From: CAXRBC01 sp041158045
GTDB lineage: Bacteria > Actinomycetota > Acidimicrobiia > Acidimicrobiales > Ilumatobacteraceae
Length of the DNA stretch: 64,000 bases
Direction of reading: 5' to 3'
Assembly (NCBI GenBank): GCA_041158045.1
Contig: JBEBCD010000023.1
Span: forward strand, 1 to 64,000
Positions 45,748-53,241 of the stretch are shown here, piece by piece (the stretch's first letter is position 1; each line of letters begins with the position of its first letter). The translations under genes and the position numbers were made by a program. The notes beneath the pieces are model-generated. The model was not told the origin of the DNA and searched no databases. It saw only the letters and a program-made list of their open reading frames with translations.

Positions 45748-45763
45748 ACGCTAGTGGCAGACT
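45748..45763. promoter_or_regulatory. Divergent -10-like hexamers between the Cys-cluster gene (-) and a small gene (+)
   Basis: Minus strand TAGCGT (45753-45748) ends 7 bases before ATG 45740. Plus strand CAGACT (45758-45763) ends 6 bases before ATG 45770. Only 29 bases separate the two start codons. Confidence 0.5.
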
Positions 45764-45769
45764 GCGGGC

Positions 45770-45985
45770 ATGACCGGCGACGCCGACGCCCGACGCGACG
45801 AGGGGCTCGACGCGATCGTCGCGACGCTCCGCGACGTGTCCGAGCGCCTCGCGGACCGCGCGCTCGAGGTGCTGAAGGAGGCGCACCGCGCCGGCGCGAC
45901 CACCCGTCCCGAGGCGGAGCGCACCCTCACCACGGCGCGACGCGCGGTGGAGAAGGCGATCGCGCTGCTCGGGCGCGAGGCGTAG
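45770..45985 (+). CDS. Small helical protein of unknown function
   Basis: 71 residues, soluble, predicted to be mostly alpha-helical (two amphipathic helices near 12-40 and 50-68), rich in Ala, Arg and Glu. No family recognised. The start is supported by CAGACT 6 bases upstream; 17 bases separate its stop from the convergent tal stop. Confidence 0.55.
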   Translation: MTGDADARRDEGLDAIVATLRDVSERLADRALEVLKEAHRAGATTRPEAERTLTTARRAVEKAIALLGREA

Positions 45986-46002
45986 ACGGCGGCCCGAGCG
46001 GC

Positions 46003-47121
46003 CTAGCGCGGCAGGTCGGCGGCCCGCGACTCGAGGACGCCGATGAGCTCGTCGAAGCTCTTCTGGAAGGCGGCGACCCCCTCGCGCTCGAGGCGGTCGC
46101 CGACCGCGTCCAGGTCGACCCCCGCGTCCGCGATGCGCGCCCAGTCGGCGGCCGCGGCGGCGGGATCGGCGTCGACGGTGCGCGCGAGGGTCCCGTGGTC
46201 GGCGAACGCCTCCAGCGTCGCGTCGGGCAGCGTGTTGACCGTCGACGGGCCGATGAGCTCGTCCACGTAGTAGGTGTCGGGATACGCCGGATTCTTGGTG
46301 CTCGTGCTCGCCCAGAGCGGCCGCTGCGCGCGGGCGCCGAGCCTCGCGAGGGCGTCCCACCGCGGCCCGGCGAAGATCCCCGCCCACGCCGCGTACGCGA
46401 GGCGCGCCTGCGCGATGGCCGCGCGGCCGCGCAGCGTCGTCGCGGCGCCCCCGATCTCGTCCAGGCGACGGTCCACCTCGGTGTCGACGCGGGAGACGAA
46501 GAAGCTGGCGACCCCGGCAACGCGCGACACCCGGTCGGGCGAGGTGCGCGCGAGCGCCTCGAGACCGGCGACGTAGGCCTCCGCGACGGCGCGGTACCGC
46601 TCGATCCCGAAGATGAGCGTGACGTTGACGTTGCGCCCCTCGGCCACGAGGTCGCGGATCGCGGGCAGCCCCTCGCGGGTCGCGGGCACCTTGATCATCA
46701 GGTTGTCCCGATCGATGCGGTCGCCGATCGTGCGCGCCGCCGCCAGCGTGCCGGGTCCGTCGTGCGCCAGCGCCGGGTCCACCTCGAGGCTCACGTAGCC
46801 GTCCTCGCCACCCGACGACTCGTGGACCGGGGCGAACACGTCGAGCGCCGCGTCGATGTCGCGCGTGACGAGGGCCCAGTACCCCGTGGTCGCGTCCGCG
46901 CCGTCGCGCACGAGTGCCGCGTACTGCTCGTCGTAGTCCGCGGTGCCCTCGATCGCCTTCTGGAAGATCGAGGGGTTGGACGTGAGGCCGCGCACGCCCG
47001 CGTCGCGGAGCGCGGCGAGCTGACCGCCCGTGATCCATCCGCGCCGCAGGTTGTCCAGCCACGGGCTCTGCCCGTGCTCGGCGTGGAGGCGCCGGAGCCG
47101 GTCCGACGTCGGGATCCTCAC
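46003..47121 (-). CDS. tal: Transaldolase
   Basis: 372 residues, actinobacterial long form; moves a dihydroxyacetone unit between sugar phosphates in the pentose phosphate pathway. Visible: RGLTSNPSIFQKAI near 42-55, EVDPALAHD with an active-site Asp region, DNLMIKVPATREGLPAI near 132-148 (Schiff-base Lys), NVNVTLIF and RVAGVASFFVSRVDTEVD near 195-212. The GTG at 47121 overlaps the tkt stop by 4 bases, so tkt and tal are translationally coupled in the order expected for the non-oxidative branch. Confidence 0.93.
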   Translation of the reverse strand: MRIPTSDRLRRLHAEHGQSPWLDNLRRGWITGGQLAALRDAGVRGLTSNPSIFQKAIEGTADYDEQYAALVRDGADATTGYWALVTRDIDAALDVFAPVHESSGGEDGYVSLEVDPALAHDGPGTLAAARTIGDRIDRDNLMIKVPATREGLPAIRDLVAEGRNVNVTLIFGIERYRAVAEAYVAGLEALARTSPDRVSRVAGVASFFVSRVDTEVDRRLDEIGGAATTLRGRAAIAQARLAYAAWAGIFAGPRWDALARLGARAQRPLWASTSTKNPAYPDTYYVDELIGPSTVNTLPDATLEAFADHGTLARTVDADPAAAAADWARIADAGVDLDAVGDRLEREGVAAFQKSFDELIGVLESRAADLPR

Positions 47122-49043
47122 GCCGGCGATCCTCGCACGACGCGCCGCGCCGCGTCGGCGACGGCCTCGGGGGTGATGCCGAGCCGCGCCATCGCGACCG
47201 CCCCCGGTGCGCTCGCGCCGAACCGGTCGATGCCGACGACGGCGTGGGCCCAGCGCTCCCAGCCCAGCGTCACGCCGGCCTCGAGGGCCACGGTGGGGAG
47301 CGCGCCGCGCAGGAGGGCCCGATCCGCCCCCGAGCGACTCGCACGGTCCCAGGAGGGCATGGACACGACCTCGGCGGCGAGGCCCTCGGCCGCGAGCAGG
47401 TCGGCCGCGGCGAGTGCCACGTGCACCTCGCTGCCGGTGGCGAGGAGGCGCACCCGCGCGCCGTCGACCCGACGCACGGCCGCGGCACCCGGCTCGACGG
47501 CCCCGCCGTCGGTGCAGACCGGCACGTTCTGGCGCGTGAGCACGAGGGCGGTCGGACCGTCGTGGGCGAGCGCGGCGACCCAGGCCGCGGCCGTCTCGCG
47601 GGCGTCGGCGGGCCGGATCACCTGCAGGCCGGGGATGAGGCGCAGGGACATGAGGTGTTCCACCGGTTGGTGGGTCGGCCCGTCCTCGCCGACGCCGACG
47701 GAGTCGTGGGAGAACACGAAGACCGCGCGTGCGCGGCTCAGCGCCGCGAGCCGCAGCGCGGGTCGCAGGTAGTCGGAGAAGACGAAGAACGTCCCGACGA
47801 CCGGCACCACGCCGCCGTGGAGCGCCATGCCGACGGCAGCGGCACCCATCGCGTGCTCGCGGATGCCGTAGTACACCTGTGCACCCTCGGGAGTGCCGCG
47901 ACCGTGCGCCGCCGCGGCGGCGACGCGGGTACCCGTGTTGCCCGTGAGGTCGGCCGAGCCCGCGAGCAGCCCGGGGACGGCCTCCCGCGTGGCGTCGAGG
48001 CACGCCGCGAGCGCGACGCGCGTCGCGACCCCCGCGCCGTCCTGCCACGAGGGCAGCGCGCGTTGCGCGGCATCGACGTCGGGTCGGGGCCACGCCGGGG
48101 CGTCCCGTCGAGCGCGTGCCGCACGTGCCGCGGCGTGTCGTCGGCACTCCGCGACGACCCCGGGCGGCGCCCAGAACGCCTCGTCGGGCATCCCCATCGC
48201 GCGCTTCGTCGCCGCGACGTGGTCGGCGGTGAAGGGGTTGCCGTGCGCCTCGTGACGGTCGGTCCAGTCGGGGGAGGGGGTGCCGACTCGCGTCGGGAGG
48301 ACGAGCAGCGTCGGCCTGCCGTCGGAGTCGCGCGCGTCACGGAGGATGCGCTCGAGCGCATCGAGGTCCTCGGCGACGCCGTCGCCCGCGCGCAGGACGC
48401 GCCAGCCGTAGGCACCGAAGCGCCCGGCGACGTCGTCGCTGCAGGCGAGACCCGTGCGCCCATCGATGGTGATGCCGTTGTCGTCGAACACGACGGTGAG
48501 GCGCTCGAGGCCGAGGTGACCCGCGAGCGACGCCGCCTCGTGGCTGATGCCCTCCATGAGGCAGCCGTCGCCGGCGACGACCCACGTGTGGTGGTCGCAC
48601 GCCGCCGCGCCGAGCGTGGCGCGCAGGTGGCGCTCGGCGATCGCCATGCCGACCGCGTTCGCGAGGCCCTGGCCGAGCGGCCCGGTCGTGACCTCGACGC
48701 CCGGCGAGTGCCCGGCCTCGGGGTGGCCCGGCGTGCGCGACCCCCACTGGCGGAACGCGCGCAGGTCCTCCATCTCGAGACCCTGTCCCGCGAGGAACGA
48801 GAGCGCGTACTGGAGGATCGACGCGTGGCCGTTGCTGAGGACGAACCGATCGCGGTCCGCCCACGCGGGGTCCGCGGGATCGAAGCGCAGGATGCGCGTC
48901 CAGAGCACGTGCGCCATGGGGGCGAGCGCCATCGCGGTGCCCTGGTGCCCGCTCTTGGCGGCGAGGGGCGCGTCCATGGCGAGCCCGCGGATGATCCGCA
49001 CGGCGTCGGCGTCGACCGCCGCGGGGAGGCGGGGCTCGCTCAC
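47118..49043 (-). CDS. tkt: Transketolase
   Basis: 641 residues, somewhat shorter than the ~660-700 norm. Thiamine-diphosphate enzyme of the pentose phosphate pathway. N-terminal SGHQGTAMALAPMAHVLW near 32, DRFVLSNGHAS near 65, the ThDP motif GDGCLMEGISHEAASLAGH near 150-168, the pyrimidine domain with YYGIREHAMGAAAVGMALHG (catalytic Glu) near 385, and a C-terminal domain (LLATGSEVHVALAAADLL). GTG 49043 overlaps the stop of the upstream small gene by 4 bases. Confidence 0.93.
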   Translation of the reverse strand: MSEPRLPAAVDADAVRIIRGLAMDAPLAAKSGHQGTAMALAPMAHVLWTRILRFDPADPAWADRDRFVLSNGHASILQYALSFLAGQGLEMEDLRAFRQWGSRTPGHPEAGHSPGVEVTTGPLGQGLANAVGMAIAERHLRATLGAAACDHHTWVVAGDGCLMEGISHEAASLAGHLGLERLTVVFDDNGITIDGRTGLACSDDVAGRFGAYGWRVLRAGDGVAEDLDALERILRDARDSDGRPTLLVLPTRVGTPSPDWTDRHEAHGNPFTADHVAATKRAMGMPDEAFWAPPGVVAECRRHAAARAARARRDAPAWPRPDVDAAQRALPSWQDGAGVATRVALAACLDATREAVPGLLAGSADLTGNTGTRVAAAAAHGRGTPEGAQVYYGIREHAMGAAAVGMALHGGVVPVVGTFFVFSDYLRPALRLAALSRARAVFVFSHDSVGVGEDGPTHQPVEHLMSLRLIPGLQVIRPADARETAAAWVAALAHDGPTALVLTRQNVPVCTDGGAVEPGAAAVRRVDGARVRLLATGSEVHVALAAADLLAAEGLAAEVVSMPSWDRASRSGADRALLRGALPTVALEAGVTLGWERWAHAVVGIDRFGASAPGAVAMARLGITPEAVADAARRVVRGSPA

Positions 49044-49429
49044 GGCGCGACCACGGTGAGCGGGACGAGGTGCCACGGGCCCGTCCCGACGCGACAGTGC
49101 GCGACGACGCGCCCCGGGGCCGCCATCTCGAGCTCGGAGCGCACCAGTCGATAGGTGAACTTGCCGGGCTCGACGGTGAACGGACTCACGTTGCGCGCGA
49201 GTTGCGGACTCGCCTCGTCGTCGCCGGCGCGCACGACGACCTCGAAGACGCCGCGGCCGTCGGCCCCGTCGGGGCAGTGGACGATGGCGGCGAGGTGCGG
49301 CGACACGGTGCAGGGGAAGGGGCCGGGGGCGCGGACGCTGAAGTGCGCGCCCTGGATGTCGATGCGCGCCAGGCCGTCGTCGGTGCGGAGCGCGAAGTTG
49401 TCGACGAAGAGGGCAGCGACGATGCGCAC
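49040..49429 (-). CDS. Conserved hypothetical protein (DUF6941-like)
   Basis: 129 residues, soluble, beta-rich. The pattern ALFVDNFALRTDDGLARIDIQG followed by strands ending in a Leu/Val-rich tail resembles DUF6941 proteins of unknown function; moderate confidence. First gene of a three-gene operon with tkt and tal (GTGA overlap). The GTG start is set by TAGGTT ending 6 bases upstream. Confidence 0.6.
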   Translation of the reverse strand: MRIVAALFVDNFALRTDDGLARIDIQGAHFSVRAPGPFPCTVSPHLAAIVHCPDGADGRGVFEVVVRAGDDEASPQLARNVSPFTVEPGKFTYRLVRSELEMAAPGRVVAHCRVGTGPWHLVPLTVVAP

Positions 49430-49435
49430 CGCCCG

Positions 49436-49468
49436 AACCTAGTACGGGCCGCGACGCGGGATTACCCT
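49436..49468. promoter_or_regulatory. Divergent -10-like hexamers for the tkt-tal operon (-) and dacB (+)
   Basis: Minus strand TAGGTT (49441-49436) ends 6 bases before GTG 49429. Plus strand TACCCT (49463-49468) ends 7 bases before the dacB ATG 49476. Neither start has a ribosome-binding site. Confidence 0.5.
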
Positions 49469-49475
49469 CGGTGCG

Positions 49476-50930
49476 ATGCCGCGCGGACCCCTCGCCCGCG
49501 TCGACGCGATGCCGACGCGACGCGCGATCCCGACCCTGGCGGCCGTCACCATGATCGGCGCGATCGTCCTCGCGTCGTTGGCCCAGGTGCTGGGCGTCCG
49601 CGCCGCCGAGTCGCGGCCCCCGTCGCGGCCGCGGACGCTCGCCCCGCCGGTCGCGACGCCGCTCGTGTCGGTCCGGCGGCTCGCGGGCACCGTCGCCGCG
49701 CGGGAGGCGGTGGCCCGCATCGAGCGCGGCGTGGCGACCGTGGTCACCGCGCTGCCGGCCGACGCCTGCCTCGTCGTCGAGGTCCAGGGTCGGCGCGCCG
49801 TCGACGTGCGAGGGGCGACCGCCTACGTCCCGGGGAGCAACGCCAAGCTCGCGGTCGCCTATGGCGCCCTCGCGCGGCTCGGCCCGGCACATGCGTACGT
49901 GACGGAGGTCCTCGGCGACGTGCGGGCGGGCGTCGTGCAGGGCGACCTCTGGCTGGTCGGCGGCGGCGACCCGTCGCTCCTCACCGAGCGCTACGCGGCC
50001 ACCGAGCGGTACCGCACGCGCCATGCGACCCCGCTCGAGCGCCTCGCCGACGCGGTCCGGGCGGTGGGCGTGACCGCGGTCGCCGGGGCGGTGCGCGGCG
50101 ACGGCTCGCGGTACGACACCGAGCGCTTCGCGCCGGGGCTGGCCGACGGGATCCGCGTCGTGGAGGTCGGACCGATCGGCGGGCTCCTCGTCGACGACGG
50201 CACGGTCGCGGTCAGCCCCATCAAGCCCGCGGACCCGGCCGCCGCGGCGGCCGCCGAGTTCGCCCGGCTGCTCGCGGAGCGCGGCATCGCGGTCGCCGGC
50301 GGGACCGGGACGGGGACGGTGCCCGACGGGGGCGCGGGCCTCGCGCGCGTCGCGTCGATCACCTCGTCCCCGCTGTCGGACGTCGTGCGCGATCTGCTGA
50401 CCAACAGCGACAACAACACGGCCGAGATGGTCCTCAAGGAGGTCGGGTTCGCGGCGTCGGGAGCGGGCGCCCGCGAGGCCGGTCTCGCCGACGCGGTGGC
50501 GCGGCTCGCGGCGGACGGCGTGCCGACCGAGGGGCTCGTGCTCCGCGACGGCGCGGGGCTGCACCTCGAGGACCGGATGTCCTGCGACACGCTCGTCGGC
50601 CTGCTGCGCGCATCGCCGGCGGGCGGGCCGCTGCGGGAGGGTCTCGCGGTGGCGTCGCGCACGGGCACGCTCCGGGACGCCGACTTCCCGCCCGCGGTCG
50701 GTGGCACGCTGCGAGCGAAGACGGGGACGCTCACGGGCGTCAAGGCCCTGAGCGGCGTCTACCCGACGGCGGCGGGCGACGACGCGATCTTCTCGCTGCT
50801 CCTCAACGGCCAGGGCACATCCACCGTCGGCGTCTACCAGCCCCTGTGGTCGTCCCTCGGGCTCGCCCTCGCGGACGCCGCGCGCGTGCCGTCGGCCGCA
50901 TCGCTCGCACCCGTCACGCCGGGGGGCTGA
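49476..50930 (+). CDS. dacB: D-alanyl-D-alanine carboxypeptidase/endopeptidase (PBP4-like, S13)
   Basis: 484 residues. N-terminal membrane or signal segment near 19-42, then the S13 penicillin-binding fold. The active-site SxxK appears as PGSNAKLAVAYGALARLG near 112, SxN as LLTNSDNNTAEMVLKE near 307, and KTGT as LRAKTGTLTGVK near 411. Trims peptidoglycan stem peptides outside the cell. ATG 49476 is placed by TACCCT 7 bases upstream; a second ATG lies 11 codons on. It begins a run of tightly spaced genes ending in trmI. Confidence 0.88.
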   Translation: MPRGPLARVDAMPTRRAIPTLAAVTMIGAIVLASLAQVLGVRAAESRPPSRPRTLAPPVATPLVSVRRLAGTVAAREAVARIERGVATVVTALPADACLVVEVQGRRAVDVRGATAYVPGSNAKLAVAYGALARLGPAHAYVTEVLGDVRAGVVQGDLWLVGGGDPSLLTERYAATERYRTRHATPLERLADAVRAVGVTAVAGAVRGDGSRYDTERFAPGLADGIRVVEVGPIGGLLVDDGTVAVSPIKPADPAAAAAAEFARLLAERGIAVAGGTGTGTVPDGGAGLARVASITSSPLSDVVRDLLTNSDNNTAEMVLKEVGFAASGAGAREAGLADAVARLAADGVPTEGLVLRDGAGLHLEDRMSCDTLVGLLRASPAGGPLREGLAVASRTGTLRDADFPPAVGGTLRAKTGTLTGVKALSGVYPTAAGDDAIFSLLLNGQGTSTVGVYQPLWSSLGLALADAARVPSAASLAPVTPGG

Positions 50931-50934
50931 GCGG

Positions 50935-51582
50935 GTGCGGCACCTCGCGATGTTCCCGCTGTCGACGGTCGTGATGCCCGGCGTCATGGCGCCGCTGCAC
51001 GTCTTCGAGGAGCGCTACCGCGCGATGGTCCGTGACTGCCTCACGATGGACGAGCCCGCATTCGGCATCGTGCTCATCCGGCGCGGACCCGAGGTCGGCG
51101 GCGGGGACGTGCGCTGCGACGTCGGCACCGAGGTCCGCATGCTGAAGACGCTGCGACTCGAGGACGGTCGCTACGCGCTCGTCGTGGGCGGCGCCTCGCG
51201 GATACGCGTGGTGCAGTGGCTGCCCGACGACCCCTACCCCCAGGCGCTCGTCGACGACTGGGCCGACGACGACGCCGACGCGCCCGACGTCGCGACGCGG
51301 TTGCCCGCCGCGTACGACGAGGTGCGCCGCTGCCTCGCGCTCGCCACGGAGCTCGGGGACCGCGTGCCGCGCCTCGACACCGAGATCGTCGCCGACGGTC
51401 CGCTGGCGACGCACCAGCTCGCCGCGCTCGCGCCCCTCGAGGACCACGACCATCAGCGGTTGCTCGAGTCGAGCGGTGCGCGCGCGCGGCTGGACCTGCT
51501 GGGGGAGCTCGTCGCGGGGAGACGCCAGTCGTACCTCGCGCGGCTCCGCGCCGCGGGCGACGCCGATAGAACGGAGGGGTGA
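50935..51582 (+). CDS. Lon N-terminal (substrate-binding) domain protein
   Basis: 215 residues. MFPLSTVVMPGVMAPLHVFEERYRAMV near 6-32 and FGIVLIRRGPEVGG mark the LON N-terminal PUA-like domain found as a stand-alone protein in actinobacteria; no ATPase or protease domain is present. A helical C-terminal half ends in GELVAGRRQSYLARLRAAG. Role unknown, possibly peptide or protein binding. GTG 50935 lies 4 bases after dacB. Confidence 0.82.
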   Translation: MRHLAMFPLSTVVMPGVMAPLHVFEERYRAMVRDCLTMDEPAFGIVLIRRGPEVGGGDVRCDVGTEVRMLKTLRLEDGRYALVVGGASRIRVVQWLPDDPYPQALVDDWADDDADAPDVATRLPAAYDEVRRCLALATELGDRVPRLDTEIVADGPLATHQLAALAPLEDHDHQRLLESSGARARLDLLGELVAGRRQSYLARLRAAGDADRTEG

Positions 51583-51896
51583 CCGCGCACGACGACGCCC
51601 GCGACACGCCGCTCGCCGAGCTGCCGCGCCTCGTCGCGCGCTACGCGCGCCAGGAGGCGGTCGAGCCGATCCGTGGCGCGGGTCGCTGGCTCGCGTGGGG
51701 CGTCGTCGGCTCGTTCGCGTTGTCGGTCGGCCTCACCCTCGCGGTGCTCGGCGTGCTGCGCCTCGCGCAGACGGTGCCGGCGCTGGGCGGCCGCTGGTCG
51801 TGGGTGCCCCACCTCGTGGCAGCCCTCGCGGCGATCGTCGGCGTCAGCGCCGCGGTGTCGCGGATCCGGGTCGGCTCGCTGCGACGCGAGGCGTGA
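51579..51896 (+). CDS. Small two-helix membrane protein
   Basis: 105 residues. A soluble ~35-residue N-terminus (LPRLVARYARQEAVEPIRG) precedes two hydrophobic helices near 40-63 and 74-95. The pattern resembles actinobacterial phage-holin-superfamily-III-like proteins, but I cannot assign it. GTGA overlaps on both sides tie it to the Lon-N protein and the next small membrane protein. Confidence 0.6.
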   Translation: MTAHDDARDTPLAELPRLVARYARQEAVEPIRGAGRWLAWGVVGSFALSVGLTLAVLGVLRLAQTVPALGGRWSWVPHLVAALAAIVGVSAAVSRIRVGSLRREA

Positions 51897-52096
51897 GCGT
51901 GCGCGAGCGCGAGGTGCGCCGCGACGACGTCGAGGCGGGGATCCTGCGGCTGCAGCACGCGCTCGCCGACGTCGCGGAGCGCAAGGGGGCGGCGCGCTGG
52001 GGCGCGGCCGCGGCGCTCGTCGCGGTGCTGCTGGGCGGCACGTGGCTGGCGGGGCGCGCCCACGGGCGCAAGGCCCGCGGCGGTCGACGCCGGTGA
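51893..52096 (+). CDS. Small single-helix membrane protein
   Basis: 67 residues: a charged helix (DDVEAGILRLQHALADVAERK), one membrane helix (AAAALVAVLLGGTWLAG) and an Arg/Lys-rich tail that should face the cytoplasm. No family recognised. GTGA overlaps with both neighbours suggest it is made together with the preceding membrane protein and TrmI. Confidence 0.6.
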   Translation: MSVREREVRRDDVEAGILRLQHALADVAERKGAARWGAAAALVAVLLGGTWLAGRAHGRKARGGRRR

Positions 52097-52941
52097 GCGC
52101 GCGCCGCGCGTTCGCGGCCGGCGACACCGTGATGCTGATCGACGGACGCGATCGGCGGTACCTCGTCACCCTCGCCGAGGACGGGGAGTTCCACAGTCAC
52201 CGGGGCGTGCTCCCGCACGCCTCGATCATCGGTGCGCCCGAGGGGGCGCGCCTCGCCTCGTCGCTCGGCACGCGCTACGTCGCGGTGCGCCCGAGCCTCG
52301 AGGACGTCGTGCTGCACATGCCGCGCGGCGCGCAGGTGATCTACCCGAAGGACCTCGGCGCCATGACGATGCTCGCCGACGTCGCGCCCGGCCAGCGCGT
52401 GATGGAGACCGGCGTCGGCTCGGGCGCCCTGTCGATCGCCCTGCTGCGACTCGGTGCCGACGTCACGGGCATCGAGCTGCGCGAGGACTTCGCGGCGCGC
52501 GCGACGGCCAACGTGCGCGCCCACGCGGGCGGCGACCTCGCCGCGCGGTGGCGCGTGCGCCTCGGCGACGCCTACGAGCCGATCGACGTCCCCGCCGAGG
52601 GTCCCTGGGATCGCGTGCTCCTCGACATCCCCGAGCCGTGGCGCGTGAGCGTCCAGGTGCCGCGAATCCTCCGCGCGGGCGGCACGATGGTGGCCTACAC
52701 CCCGAGCATCGTGCAGGCGATGCAGGTGCGCGAGACGATGGGCCGCGGCTGGGTCGACGTGCGGACCCTCGAGGTGCTGCACCGCACCTGGCACGTGGAG
52801 GGCAAGGCCGTGCGCCCCGACCACCGCATGGTCGCCCACACGGCGTTCCTCACCGCGGGGCGGTGGATCGGCCTAGGGCTCGATGAAGATGCACTCCCCG
52901 GGGCACTCCTCGGCGGACTCGACGACCGCATCGAGGAGTGA
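52093..52941 (+). CDS. trmI: tRNA (adenine-58-N1)-methyltransferase
   Basis: 282 residues. N-terminal beta domain, then a class I methyltransferase with SAM motif METGVGSGALSIALLR near 102-117, acidic loop GIELREDF, the DIPEPW catalytic motif near 178 and the AYTPSIVQAMQV stretch near 200. Makes m1A58 in the T loop. The M. tuberculosis homologue Rv2118c also lies just upstream of the mpa/proteasome locus. The last 69 bases overlap the convergent ferredoxin gene, so the C-terminal tail after WIGLGL may be less conserved. Confidence 0.9.
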   Translation: MSARRAFAAGDTVMLIDGRDRRYLVTLAEDGEFHSHRGVLPHASIIGAPEGARLASSLGTRYVAVRPSLEDVVLHMPRGAQVIYPKDLGAMTMLADVAPGQRVMETGVGSGALSIALLRLGADVTGIELREDFAARATANVRAHAGGDLAARWRVRLGDAYEPIDVPAEGPWDRVLLDIPEPWRVSVQVPRILRAGGTMVAYTPSIVQAMQVRETMGRGWVDVRTLEVLHRTWHVEGKAVRPDHRMVAHTAFLTAGRWIGLGLDEDALPGALLGGLDDRIEE

Positions 52942-53118
52942 GTCGGGGAAGTTGGCGACGCCCTCGGCACCCTGGGGATTGCCCTTGGCGGTCGCGAAGA
53001 CCTTGGAGCCCTCCTTCACGTAGGCGAGACCGTCGTCGAGCAGCGTGAACACGTCGGGCGCGATCTCCTCGCAGAGCCCGTCCCCGGTGCAGAGGTCCTG
53101 ATCGATCCAGACCTTCAT
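52873..53118 (-). CDS. Small ferredoxin, [3Fe-4S]/[4Fe-4S] type
   Basis: 81 residues. MKVWIDQDLCTGDGLCEEIAPDVF gives Cys10 and Cys16 (C-x5-C, as in [3Fe-4S] ferredoxins that serve cytochrome P450s), and ECPGECIFIE near 71 gives the remaining Cys. ATG 53118 is preceded by GGAAAGGA, a real ribosome-binding site and one of few in the window, so this mRNA has a leader. No P450 is nearby. The 3-prime end runs 69 bases into the convergent trmI gene. Confidence 0.85.
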   Translation of the reverse strand: MKVWIDQDLCTGDGLCEEIAPDVFTLLDDGLAYVKEGSKVFATAKGNPQGAEGVANFPDSLLDAVVESAEECPGECIFIEP

Positions 53119-53149
53119 GTCGACGTCGTCCTTTCCGTGAGTGTCCGCA

Positions 53150-53157
53150 GTGTACAC
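53150..53157. promoter_or_regulatory. Palindrome GTGTACAC in the ferredoxin/mpa divergent spacer
   Basis: A perfect 8-base palindrome about 32 bases upstream of the ferredoxin ATG. On the minus strand TACACT inside it could be the -10 of the ferredoxin gene. Alternatively it could be an operator half-site. Evidence is the sequence only. Confidence 0.3.
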
Positions 53158-53192
53158 ACGCTCGGCGCGGGGCCCGCGGACCGAGCCCGCGA

Positions 53193-53198
53193 TACGGT
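53193..53198 (+). promoter_or_regulatory. -10-like TACGGT upstream of mpa
   Basis: Ends 7 bases before GTG 53206, which opens an 11-codon reading frame that leads into mpa. By the spacing rule seen elsewhere the transcript would start on that GTG. Confidence 0.4.
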
Positions 53199-53205
53199 GA
53201 CCCCC

Positions 53206-53241
53206 GTGGGTCGCACGCACGACGGGACGGGCGCACGATGA
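53206..53241 (+). CDS. Possible leaderless 11-codon upstream ORF coupled to mpa
   Basis: Reads VGRTHDGTGAR and stops at TGA 53239-53241, which overlaps the mpa start codon as ATGA. The GTG lies 7 bases after TACGGT. If translated, terminating ribosomes would reinitiate on mpa, which otherwise has only a weak GGGACGGG ribosome-binding site. No conservation data are available, so this is a hypothesis. Confidence 0.3.
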   Translation: MGRTHDGTGAR

